From: Cytobacillus solani
Lineage (GTDB): Bacteria; Bacillota; Bacilli; Bacillales; Cytobacillaceae
NCBI RefSeq assembly: GCF_001420595.1
Contig: NZ_LJIX01000006.1
Location: 4,182,857-4,246,856, forward strand
DNA: 64,000 bases
Reading direction: 5' to 3'
This document shows positions 8,704-17,557 of this stretch, in pieces. Under the pieces are notes generated by a model. It ran no database searches, was not told the origin of the DNA, and saw nothing but the letters and a program-made list of their open reading frames with translations. The translations under genes and the position numbers were made by a program. Positions within the stretch are counted from its first letter, which is position 1. Every line of letters starts with the position of its first letter.

Positions 8704-9767
8704 AAAAACTATTCTTTATCCCTATCTTTTTGATGTTATTTACTACTGGTTGTGTCCCAAAATCGATTATAGATGATATTAATATTGAAGCTGCTTCTGC
8801 ATTCGATGAACTCGAAGATGATACATTTATTGGCACCGTCCTTATTCAAGAATACCTTCCTGATCAATCAACAGAGAATAAGACGTTTACAGCAACAGCA
8901 AATTTAAGAAGAGATCTTCTTTTAAACATCCAAAGACAATCTTCCGAACCCCTTCACCTTGGCGGATTAATGGTGACCATTTTTGGTGATAAGCTTGCTG
9001 ATAGAGGTATTATAGATTTCGTTGATAACTATCAGAGAGATCCCAGCATTGGTGCAAGAAATTTCCTAGCAACATCGTCAGGGAGTGCTTTGCAAATTTT
9101 AAAAGGGGAATACGGTCCACGCGGAAACTCAGACTATCTGAATAACCTGATTGAACATAATATGAGGTATAGGGATCTTCCAGAAACAAACCTACACATC
9201 TTTATACGAGATTATTATACAAAAGGAAAGGATCCATACCTTCCAGAATTACGCCAAATAAATAACAAAGAAGTAGAAATTAGTGGATTAAGTCTATTTA
9301 AAAAGGATCGGGAAGTCCATGTCCTGCCAACAGAGAAAATGTTTTTCTTTAAACTGCTTGCAGATAGGCATAGCAATGGCAGTTTTAAAGTGGATTTAGG
9401 AATAGACAAAGAAGCAGAAATTAAAAGTATCGCTTCCAAACGTAAAATAAAACTATCAAAAAAATACCCTTCTCAAGTAGTGATTCATATCAAAATAAAA
9501 GGGGTAATCCCAGAATATACCGGTGATAAAATCACACCACAAATCGTGAAAGAAGTAGAGAAGGCACTCGAAAAAGAGGTAAATAAAGAATGCTTAAGTT
9601 TAGTAAAACAATTTCAAGAACAGGGTATTGACCCCATTGGTTTCGGCTTTTATCATAGAAAACAAATTAGAGGCTATGACTTTAAAAAGTGGGAAGAGGA
9701 TTATAAGAGACTAACCTTTAAGATCAAAACAGATGTGAATATTGTAGAAACTGGCGTAGTTGAATAA
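8700..9767 (+). CDS. Spore germinant receptor C lipoprotein (GerC family), operon 1
   Basis: A 355-residue GerAC-type lipoprotein. The signal peptide ends at the lipobox TTGC (Cys18). The mature part shows family features: an early AFDELEDD segment, the middle HIFIRDYYTKGKDPYLPELR and the C-terminal domain with PIGFGFYHRKQ preceding a basic region. It anchors to the outer face of the spore inner membrane and is needed for receptor function; diacylglyceryl modification by Lgt is expected. It is the last gene of operon 1, followed by a shared terminator. Confidence 0.92.
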   Translation: MKKLFFIPIFLMLFTTGCVPKSIIDDINIEAASAFDELEDDTFIGTVLIQEYLPDQSTENKTFTATANLRRDLLLNIQRQSSEPLHLGGLMVTIFGDKLADRGIIDFVDNYQRDPSIGARNFLATSSGSALQILKGEYGPRGNSDYLNNLIEHNMRYRDLPETNLHIFIRDYYTKGKDPYLPELRQINNKEVEISGLSLFKKDREVHVLPTEKMFFFKLLADRHSNGSFKVDLGIDKEAEIKSIASKRKIKLSKKYPSQVVIHIKIKGVIPEYTGDKITPQIVKEVEKALEKEVNKECLSLVKQFQEQGIDPIGFGFYHRKQIRGYDFKKWEEDYKRLTFKIKTDVNIVETGVVE

Positions 9768-9798
9768 GAGCGGAGCCTGCTTTAGGCGCCGCTCTTTA
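9766..9798. terminator. Bidirectional terminator between gerC (operon 1) and rodA
   Basis: AAGAGCGG / CCGCTCTT stem with an inner AGCCT / AGGCG pairing; T/A runs on both sides suit the two convergent genes. Confidence 0.85.
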
Positions 9799-10971
9799 AT
9801 CATTGTTTGAGAACATATATTTTTTATGATGATAACTGATTGAAAAGATTAAACTCATTGCTAGCATATTCCCCATCAAAGAGCTGCCGCCGTAGCTGAT
9901 AAATGGCAGCGGAATACCTGTAATCGGCAGCAAGCCGATGGTCATTCCAATATTTTGAAAAACGTGAAAGGTAATCATGCTAATAACACCTATACAAATG
10001 TAAGTATAGAAATTATTTTTTGTTTCCATCCCCACCCTCGTAATATGATAAATGAGTAAGAAGAACAAACTAACTAAAATGCTTGCCCCAATAAAACCAA
10101 ATTCTTCGCCAACAATGCTGAAAATGAAGTCAGTATGACTCTCCGGTAAATAAACTTCCCTCGTTCCATAGCCTTTTCCAGTTGTTTCTCCTGAACCAAT
10201 GGCAAGAAGAGATCTCGTTAATTGAAACCCTGTCGAACTCTGATAATTATAAGGATCGATCCATGAGTAGATCCTGGCGAATTGATATTCCTTTACGCCT
10301 AGATATTTCTCTAAAATATCAGGCTGCCAGAGTACAAAATAGAAAATAACAGAGATCAGGGTAATACCTGTGCCGAAAATAGGTGCAAGCAGTTTCCACG
10401 TAATGCCGGAAATAAAAATCATTCCGAGCATGATGGCAATGAACACGAGACCCGTTCCAAGATCCGGCTGCTGCATTACTAGTAAAAGCGGCAGCATCGT
10501 GAATAGCCCGATTTTCACGAGCAGCCAAAGATCCGTTTGTATTGTTTTAATCCGATTCTTTTGATGATGATCATCAATGACCTTCGCAAGCGCCAGAATG
10601 ATAAAAACTTTAACAAGCTCGGATGGCTGGAGCGACCCCATGCCAGGCACCCTGAACCATGCCTTTGCCCCATTGATGACAGGGGCGATACCGCTTGGAG
10701 CTACAATTAAAAAACCGAGCAGGAATAATCCAAAGCCATACGCATACCAAGATATTTTTTTTAGCTGATCTGAATCCAATGTGATGACTGCTGCGATAAT
10801 GCCTGTGCCTACCATATACCAAACTATTTGCTTTAAGAGAAAATTCTCTTTATATTGTCCTGTCGTCTGGGCACTATAAATCGAAATGCAGCTAACCAAA
10901 AATAATAAAAATAAGATTAATATTAACCCAAAATCAAGCCGAGGGGGTGATGCTGTTTTATTTGAAGTCAT
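9796..10971 (-). CDS. rodA: RodA/FtsW/SpoVE-family (SEDS) peptidoglycan glycosyltransferase
   Basis: A 391-residue SEDS protein with about ten membrane helices. Landmarks are NGAKAWFRVPGMGSLQPSELVK (the W-x-SLQPSE signature), MQQPDLGTGLVF, ARIYSWIDPY, GEEFGFIGAS and the C-terminal LPFISYGGSSLMGNM. SEDS proteins polymerise lipid II with a class B penicillin-binding protein. Length and the ending are closer to RodA (YwcF, cell elongation) than to FtsW, but SpoVE-type paralogues cannot be excluded. A monocistronic gene with ATG 10971 after GGGAGAACG. The neighbourhood (after a ger operon) gives no further hint. Confidence 0.85.
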   Translation of the reverse strand: MTSNKTASPPRLDFGLILILFLLFLVSCISIYSAQTTGQYKENFLLKQIVWYMVGTGIIAAVITLDSDQLKKISWYAYGFGLFLLGFLIVAPSGIAPVINGAKAWFRVPGMGSLQPSELVKVFIILALAKVIDDHHQKNRIKTIQTDLWLLVKIGLFTMLPLLLVMQQPDLGTGLVFIAIMLGMIFISGITWKLLAPIFGTGITLISVIFYFVLWQPDILEKYLGVKEYQFARIYSWIDPYNYQSSTGFQLTRSLLAIGSGETTGKGYGTREVYLPESHTDFIFSIVGEEFGFIGASILVSLFFLLIYHITRVGMETKNNFYTYICIGVISMITFHVFQNIGMTIGLLPITGIPLPFISYGGSSLMGNMLAMSLIFSISYHHKKYMFSNND

Positions 10972-11113
10972 ATCGTTCTCCCGTTAATAAAAGATCATAA
11001 AAAGACGGGTCCAGCTATGGACTCTCTCCTTTGTCCAAAGTTCAATTATATTTTTTACAGGAGCAAATCTCAACTATGAAAATGTGAATGGTGATAATTT
11101 CTAATCAACATTT

Positions 11114-11878
11114 TTATTTTCTGAAATATTTCTCCTGAACGTCATTTCTCATCCATTCTATATTATTTGGAACTTGCGGGATAAAATACCCAATGAATAA
11201 CGGGGTTGTAATAAATCTCGGAACAATTTTTGCATAAATTTGCCCATTCCATTCGTAAAAAAATAAATTATAGCTGCTGCAGCTAAAAGGAAAGGCATGC
11301 AAAATATAATGGGCGGCTGTTTGAATATAAATAGCAAATGCTTGAATATCTTGAATATCCCCTAGCTTCACATTAAACTCATAGAAGCCCACTCTTGGAG
11401 CGGTAGAAATCGAAAATATCGTCCCATTCTTCTCAGCGATTGTTATTCCCTCAAAATCACTCGCTTGAACCTTTTCTTGATAATTTAGATGGTTTAATCC
11501 AATAATTTGCATATGAGGATGTGCGATCGTTCCTCCGGATAATGGACCATGATTTTTGAAGAATATGACCGATTGAAATTCACCAGATTGTGTCATTCCT
11601 AGCCAATGGGTTAAACCAAAACGAATCAGCTTTAGTAAATGTTCCTCTGGATACATAGATAGTTCCCCATCACATTGATCCGTTTCTATCAAAACGGTTT
11701 GATACGTATCTTCTAAAACAGGAAATTTATTTTTTAATAAAATAATTGGACCGTCAACTGCTATTAAATCTGTCAGCTGATCTCTTGCACAAAAAGGGCA
11801 GCTTTGCTCTTTATTGCGAATACTATTCGGCTTCTGTCTGCCAATGCCAGTATTAAAGTGTAAATGTGTATTCGTCAT
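11114..11878 (-). CDS. DUF4931 protein, GalT/HIT-like nucleotide-binding fold
   Basis: A 254-residue soluble protein. The N-terminus has a zinc-type CPFC pair (about residues 27-30) and the middle the HIT-like triad HPHMQI preceded by FFKNHGPLSGGTIAH, the arrangement of galactose-1-phosphate uridylyltransferase-like proteins. This points to a nucleotidyl transferase or hydrolase of the HIT superfamily. In Bacillus such proteins are labelled DUF4931 and have no proven substrate. It is monocistronic, ATG 11878 with AGGTGGGGGAA upstream. A real GalT is unlikely because no gal genes are near and the protein is shorter than GalT. Confidence 0.7.
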   Translation of the reverse strand: MTNTHLHFNTGIGRQKPNSIRNKEQSCPFCARDQLTDLIAVDGPIILLKNKFPVLEDTYQTVLIETDQCDGELSMYPEEHLLKLIRFGLTHWLGMTQSGEFQSVIFFKNHGPLSGGTIAHPHMQIIGLNHLNYQEKVQASDFEGITIAEKNGTIFSISTAPRVGFYEFNVKLGDIQDIQAFAIYIQTAAHYILHAFPFSCSSYNLFFYEWNGQIYAKIVPRFITTPLFIGYFIPQVPNNIEWMRNDVQEKYFRK

Positions 11879-11995
11879 TTTCCCCCACCTGCTTTTCTAT
11901 CTGTCTAACTTTATTTTAAAACTATGTGGAAGAATTGGCGAGAAGAAAGCTTTTATAGCTTGATTGAAAAATGTTTGTCAGGCACATAGATGCAG

Positions 11996-12026
11996 AAAAA
12001 AACGCACCATAAGATGCGCTTTTTCT
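11996..12026 (-). terminator. Terminator of the FixH/YtkA-like lipoprotein gene
   Basis: On the minus strand AAAGCGCA-loop-TGCG followed by a T-run (GTTTTTTT). It lies immediately after the stop codon at 12031. Confidence 0.75.
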
Positions 12027-12030
12027 CTAT

Positions 12031-12780
12031 TTATTCAACTGTTACTTCAACCTCTGTATGTTCATGAAGTCCAGCATCATTTTGAACATGAATTGTTATT
12101 GTATATGTTCCGCCAGAAGGGAATTGGTAATCAGATTTATATTCTCCATCAGTCGCTTCCTCCATATCTACCCAAGCTGGATTCGAACCTTGCTGTGTAA
12201 TTTCTAATCGAACCCTTGCATCTGTAAGAGGGCTATCATCTTTTTCCAAAAGAACAGCCAACGGAGTTTGACCTTTTGCTTTGATTACTTCCGGCTTTTC
12301 TAACTGAATTTCAACTTCTCCATGATGGTGATGCCCCTCTTCAGCTGCATCTTCGCTATGCTCATGTAGACCTTCCTCAACTTTGCCAATCTGGATTGTC
12401 TCCGTTGGCATTGTATGCATGTCTCTTGCAGTTACATGGGATTGAACGTGATAGAGTCCATCTTCTAAAAATGTATAGGTAATCGTATACTTGCCATTCT
12501 CAGAATGCTTGGCTTCTACCTTTTCACTTGCATCCTTTTTGCCTTCCTTCCAAATTTCAAATTTCACTTCACTCGCATCTTCAACTGGTTTCTTTCCCTG
12601 TGAAACCGTTACAGCAATAGCAACTTCTGCATTCGGCTCTCCTTTTTCGGGCAATTCGATTACCGCATCGATTGGTGCCGGAGCTTCTTCTTTCTTTCCG
12701 CTTGTATGATCTTCACTTGTTTGCCCACACCCTGCTAAAAATATAAAGGCCATAAAAATGGCAAAGATTGTTTTTTTCAA
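12031..12780 (-). CDS. FixH/YtkA-like lipoprotein with two beta-domains
   Basis: A 249-residue lipoprotein with lipobox FLAGC (Cys18). After a charged linker come two related beta-rich segments of about 90 residues each: the first contains EVKFEIWKEG and YTITYTFLEDGLYHVQSHV, the second RVRLEITQQG and YKSDYQFPSGGTYTITIHVQNDAGLHEH. They read as tandem YtkA-like/FixH domains. Between them is a histidine cluster (residues about 143-155, HEHSEDAAEEGHHHHGE), which suggests metal binding outside the membrane. No transporter is adjacent; the tungstate operon is divergent. A role in cell-surface metal (for example copper) handling is inference. Confidence 0.75.
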   Translation of the reverse strand: MKKTIFAIFMAFIFLAGCGQTSEDHTSGKKEEAPAPIDAVIELPEKGEPNAEVAIAVTVSQGKKPVEDASEVKFEIWKEGKKDASEKVEAKHSENGKYTITYTFLEDGLYHVQSHVTARDMHTMPTETIQIGKVEEGLHEHSEDAAEEGHHHHGEVEIQLEKPEVIKAKGQTPLAVLLEKDDSPLTDARVRLEITQQGSNPAWVDMEEATDGEYKSDYQFPSGGTYTITIHVQNDAGLHEHTEVEVTVE

Positions 12781-13001
12781 GTTAATTCCTTCTTTCTTTT
12801 TAAATGACTATCTTTACTAACGTAACTATACATGGGAGTTGTGTTAAAAGAATGAAATAGACGCTATTAGTCCTCTAAACATTTTGAACAAATTGTGACA
12901 ACATCATACAAAAGTCAACAAAACTTGATAAAACATAACATAAATCACAGTGGATTATCCATAAATTCTGTATTTTATTAAAGGAGCAAGGGAGGGTGAT
13001 T

Positions 13002-13937
13002 ATGATACACGAAAAGACTTATTCGCCAGATGAAATTGCAAAAATGTTTAAGATTTCCAAAAATACGGTTTATGAGCTGATTAAACGCGGAGAGCTCCAT
13101 GCTTTTAAAGTGGGAAATAAAATGAGGGTTGTGGAAAGTGAGATTAATAGATTTAAGGATGCTGGCAGACCATCTCCTGCTCTTGAATCAGCAAACACTC
13201 CCTTTCAAGAGCAGTTATTACATATTGCAGGCAGCCACGATTTTTTAATTGAACAGCTCATCAAGTATATAACGGGCCAATCACCTGCACTCACCATTCA
13301 GCCAACCTATATCGGAAGTCTCGAAGGCTTAATGATGCTTTACAAAGGAAACTGTGACATCGCGGCAATGCATTTGTTAGATCCTACATCAAAAGAATAT
13401 AATCTCCCTTTTATCCGGCAGCTCTTCATTCATGAAAGAATTACCGTATTGCGGCTTGCGGGAAGAGAGCAAGGCTTAATTACTGCAAAGGGAAATCCGA
13501 AAGGCATTCTTAGCATTAAAGACCTTACGAGGAAAAATATTCGTTTTGTGAATCGTCAAAAGGGTGCAGGAACCCGCTTTCTATTTGACTCACTGTTAGC
13601 AGATGAAAATATTAATCCTTTTGATATTGTCGGCTATGAACTTGAGGAATGGAATCATTTAGCGACTGCTTCCTATATTAGCGGTGGAATAGCAGACGCA
13701 ACTTTTGGCATTCGTTCTGCTGCAAATAAGCTGGATTTACACTTTATTCCGATCGCAAAGGAAAAATTTGATCTCGTGCTCCGATGGACGAATAAGAACG
13801 AGAAAGCATTGGAGCACTTAATCGATATTCTGCAGCTGACTGATTTTAAAGATAGCATCTGCAGCACTGAAGGCTATGATGGTACTGAACTAGGACAAAT
13901 CATGTATGAAACAAAAGTTTGGAGGAAAACGAAATGA
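13002..13937 (+). CDS. HTH (excisionase-type) regulator with periplasmic-binding-like domain, tup operon
   Basis: A 311-residue one-component regulator. Residues about 5-52 form an excisionase/MerR-like helix-turn-helix (YSPDEIAKMFKISKNTVYELIKRG). The remainder is a PBP-type II domain related to molybdate/tungstate binding proteins, with TYIGSLEGLMMLYKGNCDIAAMHLLD and RQKGAGTRFLFDSLL. It should sense tungstate or molybdate in the cytoplasm and control the tupABC genes that follow. ATG 13002 is chosen because GGAGGGTGAT lies six bases upstream; GTG 12996 overlaps that site. The stop overlaps tupA (ATGA), so regulator and transporter share a transcript. Confidence 0.85.
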   Translation: MIHEKTYSPDEIAKMFKISKNTVYELIKRGELHAFKVGNKMRVVESEINRFKDAGRPSPALESANTPFQEQLLHIAGSHDFLIEQLIKYITGQSPALTIQPTYIGSLEGLMMLYKGNCDIAAMHLLDPTSKEYNLPFIRQLFIHERITVLRLAGREQGLITAKGNPKGILSIKDLTRKNIRFVNRQKGAGTRFLFDSLLADENINPFDIVGYELEEWNHLATASYISGGIADATFGIRSAANKLDLHFIPIAKEKFDLVLRWTNKNEKALEHLIDILQLTDFKDSICSTEGYDGTELGQIMYETKVWRKTK

Positions 13938-14803
13938 AGTTAAAACAAATTTTCTCACTCAGTTTGATCGCAATGCTCATTTTCATGATGACAGCATGCT
14001 CAAATTCGACAGATGAGACAAGCAGCAAACAAGAAGAACAGCCAAAAGCAGCTGAAGAGGTTAAGGATTTAATATTAGCAACAACGACAAGCACCCAGGA
14101 TAGCGGCTTGCTTGATGTATTAATTCCAATGTTTGAAGAAGAAAGTAATACAAATGTACAGCCGATTGCAGTTGGTACGGGGCAAGCGTTAGAAATGGGA
14201 AAAAAGGGAGAGGCTGATGTGCTTCTTGTTCACGCACCCGATTCAGAACAAGAGCTTGTTGACAGTGGAGATGCCATCAATCGGAAACGTGTCATGTACA
14301 ATGATTTCATTCTCGTTGGTCCGGCTAATGATCCAGCAGGTATAAAAGGAATGGAAGTAGGAGAAGCATTCCAAAAGCTATTTAATGATGGAGCTGTCTT
14401 CATTTCTAGAGGAGATGATTCCGGCACACATAAAAAAGAGTTAGATATTTGGAAGTCACTTGAACTTACACCTGGGGATAATACTAGCTATGCAGAAACG
14501 GGACAAGGAATGGGTAATACCCTTCTAGTAGCTGCTGAAAAACAAGGATATGTCATTACTGATCGAGCAACATACTTAGCACAAAAGGAAAGCTTAGATT
14601 TAGAAATCCTTGTTGAAGGCGATGAAGACTTGTTAAATATTTACCATGTGATGCAGATAAACCCTGAGAAGCATGACAAAGTATTTAGTGAAGGCGCAGA
14701 AAAGTTTGTTGATTTCATGATCAATGAAGAAACACAAAAAGTCATCGAAGAATTCGGCCAAGAAGAATATGGCGAACCCCTATTCTTCCCATACACAGAA
14801 TAG
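13934..14803 (+). CDS. tupA: Tungstate ABC transporter binding lipoprotein TupA
   Basis: A 289-residue lipoprotein (lipobox MTAC, Cys22) with the TupA hallmarks LATTTSTQDSGLLDVLIP, VGTGQALEMGKKGEADVLLVHAP and SRGDDSGTHKKELDIWK. These residues line the oxyanion pocket that prefers tungstate over molybdate in characterised TupA proteins. ATG 13934 overlaps the stop of the regulator, with GGAGG seven bases upstream. It is followed after 73 nt by tupB. Confidence 0.92.
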   Translation: MKLKQIFSLSLIAMLIFMMTACSNSTDETSSKQEEQPKAAEEVKDLILATTTSTQDSGLLDVLIPMFEEESNTNVQPIAVGTGQALEMGKKGEADVLLVHAPDSEQELVDSGDAINRKRVMYNDFILVGPANDPAGIKGMEVGEAFQKLFNDGAVFISRGDDSGTHKKELDIWKSLELTPGDNTSYAETGQGMGNTLLVAAEKQGYVITDRATYLAQKESLDLEILVEGDEDLLNIYHVMQINPEKHDKVFSEGAEKFVDFMINEETQKVIEEFGQEEYGEPLFFPYTE

Positions 14804-14876
14804 GGTGCAAGAAACCAACCGTGTACAAATTTACTAGTTTTGTCCACTTGGTGTAGACACATGTTAGAAAGCTGGA

Positions 14877-15581
14877 ATGATTATGGATCTTTTAATAGAG
14901 GGTTTGAAAAAAGCAATAGAAATGCTGATTTCAGGTGATCCTGAAATCTTTGAGATTACTTGGCTAACCTTAAGGGTATCCTTAACAGCCGTCTTAATCA
15001 GTACATTCATTGGAATACCTGCTGGTGTCATATTAGGTCTGACATCTTTCCCAGGCAGAAGGTTTGTCCTCATCTTGATTAATATCGGAATGGGGCTCCC
15101 TCCAGTTGTAGCTGGACTTTGGATTACGATGTTATTATGGCGTTCAGGCCCTTTAGGGTCATTCTCTCTATTATATAGTCCATTTGCCATTATCATGGCG
15201 CAAATTCTCGTTTCACTTCCCATCATCATTGGACTTACTTGCAGTGCCTTTCAGCAAATGGATGAAAAAATGCTATTACAAATTAAAGCTCTTGGTGCCA
15301 CACGGCTTCAAACCGTACGATTGTTAGTAAGAGAAGTCAAAATTGCCATTCTTGCTGCAGTTATTGCGGGATTCGGCCGCGTGATTGCTGAAGTGGGGGC
15401 CGCCATGATGGTCGGAGGGAATATTCGAGGCGAAACGCGGATATTAACCACCTCCATCGTCATGGAAGTATCGAAAGGAAACTTCGATGTCGCATTAGCT
15501 CTCTCTTTCCTATTAATGAGCTTAGCCTTTATAATCACCTTCCTTTTAACAAATTTACAGCAAAGGAACAGAGTGCGATGA
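14877..15581 (+). CDS. tupB: Tungstate ABC transporter permease TupB
   Basis: A 234-residue permease with about five helices of the CysTWMo class. The EAA-type coupling loop reads QIKALGATRLQTVRLLVREV, followed by GFGRVIAEVGAAMMVGGNIRGETRILTTSI. The ATG at 14877 and one at 14883 both lie behind a weak AGCTGGA site; either is possible. The stop overlaps tupC (ATGA). Confidence 0.9.
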   Translation: MIMDLLIEGLKKAIEMLISGDPEIFEITWLTLRVSLTAVLISTFIGIPAGVILGLTSFPGRRFVLILINIGMGLPPVVAGLWITMLLWRSGPLGSFSLLYSPFAIIMAQILVSLPIIIGLTCSAFQQMDEKMLLQIKALGATRLQTVRLLVREVKIAILAAVIAGFGRVIAEVGAAMMVGGNIRGETRILTTSIVMEVSKGNFDVALALSFLLMSLAFIITFLLTNLQQRNRVR

Positions 15582-16312
15582 ATCCAATGATCCGTCTAGA
15601 AAATATTCAATATACGAATAAGGATCGAACGATTCTCTCTGTTCCATCACTTTCTATTACACAAGGAGAAATCCTTGGAATGATGGGGCCAAATGGAGCA
15701 GGGAAGAGCACACTTATTAAAATCTTATCCTGCCTGCAAGCCCCGACTGGTGGAAAGCTTTATTACAAAAATGCAGAATTGCCCATTAGCAGAATCCCAT
15801 TAGAACAAAGAAGGAAATGGGCAGTTGTTCTGCAGCAAACCTTAATTTTTGATACAACTGTATTCCAAAACGTTGCCGCCGGATTAAAAATCCGAAAGGT
15901 GCCTAGGTCACAGATTAAACAAAAGGTTGATTTCTGGCTTGAACAATTCGGCATTTCCCACCTTGCCAAGAAAAATGCTCATCAGCTGTCTGGTGGCGAG
16001 GCACAAAGAGTCAATTTAGCAAGGGCTTTAATTCTTGACCCTGAAGTACTGTATTTAGATGAACCATTCACAGCTCTTGATTACCCGACTAAAGTGAAGC
16101 TGTTGAAAGATTTTAAAGCGATCATCAAACAAACGAAAACAACAACAATTTTTGTCAGCCATGATGTTACAGAGATCCAATTTATGTGTGACCGATTGGC
16201 TATTCTAATGGACGGTCACATTGTACAAATCGGCTCAACCGCTAATGTATTGAATAATCCCAATCAATATGCCTCTCCATTCATTCATGATATGAGTCTG
16301 CATATTGAATAA
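15578..16312 (+). CDS. tupC: Tungstate ABC transporter ATP-binding protein TupC
   Basis: A 244-residue ABC ATPase with Walker A GPNGAGKST (about residues 35-43), signature LSGGEAQR, Walker B VLYLDEPFTALD and switch histidine in FVSHDVTE. It energises TupB. The gene overlaps tupB by 4 nt and is followed directly by a strong hairpin. The whole unit regulator-tupA-tupB-tupC is a complete tungstate importer, which implies tungsto- or molybdo-enzymes elsewhere in the genome. Confidence 0.92.
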   Translation: MNPMIRLENIQYTNKDRTILSVPSLSITQGEILGMMGPNGAGKSTLIKILSCLQAPTGGKLYYKNAELPISRIPLEQRRKWAVVLQQTLIFDTTVFQNVAAGLKIRKVPRSQIKQKVDFWLEQFGISHLAKKNAHQLSGGEAQRVNLARALILDPEVLYLDEPFTALDYPTKVKLLKDFKAIIKQTKTTTIFVSHDVTEIQFMCDRLAILMDGHIVQIGSTANVLNNPNQYASPFIHDMSLHIE

Positions 16313-16346
16313 AGAAACAGCATAGATTCAAATATGCTGTTTCTTT
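16311..16346 (+). terminator. Hairpin terminator after tupC
   Basis: Perfect 14-bp stem AAAGAAACAGCATA / TATGCTGTTTCTTT with an 8-nt loop, starting at the tupC stop codon. T-rich 3' arm. It separates tupC from the 66-residue ORF. Confidence 0.85.
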
Positions 16347-16371
16347 ATTTGATTGGAGGCAAGGATTAGAA

Positions 16372-16572
16372 ATGGGCATTCCTCTTAAAGCTCCGCTTAC
16401 CGGCTTTCTCTTAACGATTCTTTCAACACTTATCGTGTATATCCTACTCGGATTATCCAGTATAACAGTTATCTGCTTCATTATCGGCATCCTTTTAACC
16501 GTTATACATTTTATTAAAGATGAATATGACTACTACAATCTAGCAGAATCGGATACTTCTTCGAAAGGTTAG
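16372..16572 (+). CDS. Small two-helix membrane protein, unknown
   Basis: A 66-residue protein with two hydrophobic helices (about residues 10-30 and 32-50) and a charged tail (IKDEYDYYNLAESDTSSKG). An AAGGA site lies seven bases before ATG 16372 and the gene is closed by a strong terminator, both supporting a real gene. I do not recognise the family. It lies behind the tupC hairpin, so it needs read-through or its own promoter; no clear promoter is visible in the 25-nt gap. Confidence 0.55.
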   Translation: MGIPLKAPLTGFLLTILSTLIVYILLGLSSITVICFIIGILLTVIHFIKDEYDYYNLAESDTSSKG

Positions 16573-16585
16573 ATTGTATAGAAAA

Positions 16586-16615
16586 AAATCCTCGCTGCGT
16601 CTACAGCGAGGATTT
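16586..16615. terminator. Bidirectional terminator before tcyC
   Basis: AAATCCTCGCTG / CAGCGAGGATTT with a 6-nt loop, flanked by an A-run at the left and T-rich sequence at the right. It serves both the small ORF and the convergent tcyC. Confidence 0.9.
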
Positions 16616-16618
16616 CTC

Positions 16619-17353
16619 TTATTGAATTAATCTCAAAAACTGTTTGGTTCTTTCTTCTTTTGGAGAAGTAAACATATCCTCCGGCTTTCCTCGTTCCACT
16701 ATAAATCCGCCATCCATGAAAATGACTTCATCTGCTGCTTCTCTCGCAAACCGCATTTCATGTGTAACAACAATCATCGTCATTCCTTCATTTGCAAGGT
16801 CCTTCATTACTTTCAGCACTTCGCCGACGAGTTCTGGGTCTAACGCAGATGTTGGCTCATCGAAGAGCATGACTTTAGGCTCCATCGCTAGCGCCCTGGC
16901 AATGCCTACACGCTGCTGCTGCCCACCCGATAATTGGAATGGATAATAATCAAGCTTATCTCCTAAACCAACTTTAGATAAAAGCTGTTCTGCTTTTTTT
17001 CTAACAGCTTCCTTGGATTCTTTCTTAACTGTAATTGGTCCTTCCATCACATTTTCAAGAGCAGTCATGTGAGGAAATAGATTATAGCTTTGAAATACCA
17101 TTCCTGTCAGGCGGCGAAATGGAGGAATGGCTTTTTTAGATACCGAACTGGAAAAATCCAAAGTTTGATCTTCGATTTCTATTGATCCGGAGGTTGGCGT
17201 TTCTAATATATTTAGGCATCTAAGAAGCGTCGTTTTACCTGATCCTGAGGGACCAATCACAACAACAACCTTTCCCTTTTCTACTTCTAAATCTATTCCT
17301 TTTAATACTTCAAGCTGATCAAATCGCTTGTATAACCCTTTAATACTAATCAT
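16619..17353 (-). CDS. tcyC: L-cystine ABC transporter ATP-binding protein TcyC
   Basis: A 244-residue polar amino-acid type ABC ATPase: Walker [10 protein letters not shown] (about residues 34-42), Q-loop [13 protein letters not shown], signature LSGGQQQR, Walker [15 protein letters not shown] and [12 protein letters not shown]. It is the ATPase of the cystine importer whose permease and binding protein lie upstream. The ATG at 17353 has AAAGGAGTATTTCA before it. An unusual 150-bp repeat separates it from tcyB. Specificity comes from the TcyA likeness. Confidence 0.88.
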   Translation of the reverse strand: MISIKGLYKRFDQLEVLKGIDLEVEKGKVVVVIGPSGSGKTTLLRCLNILETPTSGSIEIEDQTLDFSSSVSKKAIPPFRRLTGMVFQSYNLFPHMTALENVMEGPITVKKESKEAVRKKAEQLLSKVGLGDKLDYYPFQLSGGQQQRVGIARALAMEPKVMLFDEPTSALDPELVGEVLKVMKDLANEGMTMIVVTHEMRFAREAADEVIFMDGGFIVERGKPEDMFTSPKEERTKQFLRLIQ

Positions 17354-17373
17354 TGAAATACTCCTTTATCTTA

Positions 17374-17523
17374 CGAAAAGCGTAAGCGCCTTGACCATCG
17401 CCGTACAAACTGGAGGGGCTCCGACTGATATAAAGGAAACACGGTGAGCGTGAGCGAACCGATTTTGACTTATCGTAGGGAGGAGACCCGAAGTTTGATA
17501 GGCGATAGGCGCTGTAGCTAGAC
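17374..17523. repeat. Approx. 150-bp intergenic repeat element between tcyB and tcyC
   Basis: The 204-bp gap between tcyB and tcyC holds a GC-richer block. It begins GAAAAGCGTAAGCGCC, contains GGTGAGCGTGAGCGAACC, and ends GATAGGCGCTGTAGCTAGAC. I recognise this style (GCG-AAGCGCC head, TAGGCGCTG-AGCTAGAC tail) from dispersed intergenic repeats of many Bacillus genomes. The head GCGCC and tail GGCGC can pair, so the transcribed element could fold. Only one copy is visible in this window, so its repeated nature is from general knowledge and needs a genome check. Confidence 0.6.
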
Positions 17524-17557
17524 AATTCTCTGACTCAAAACTTATAAATTCTGATAT

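Noticed and set aside
11964-12200. 78-residue plus-strand ORF over the FixH-like gene end
   Set aside because: Runs across the terminator and antisense to a lipoprotein gene; no ribosome site.
13919-13934. Upstream start for tupA (MEENEMKLK)
   Set aside because: It overlaps the ribosome site and the signal peptide begins properly at ATG 13934.
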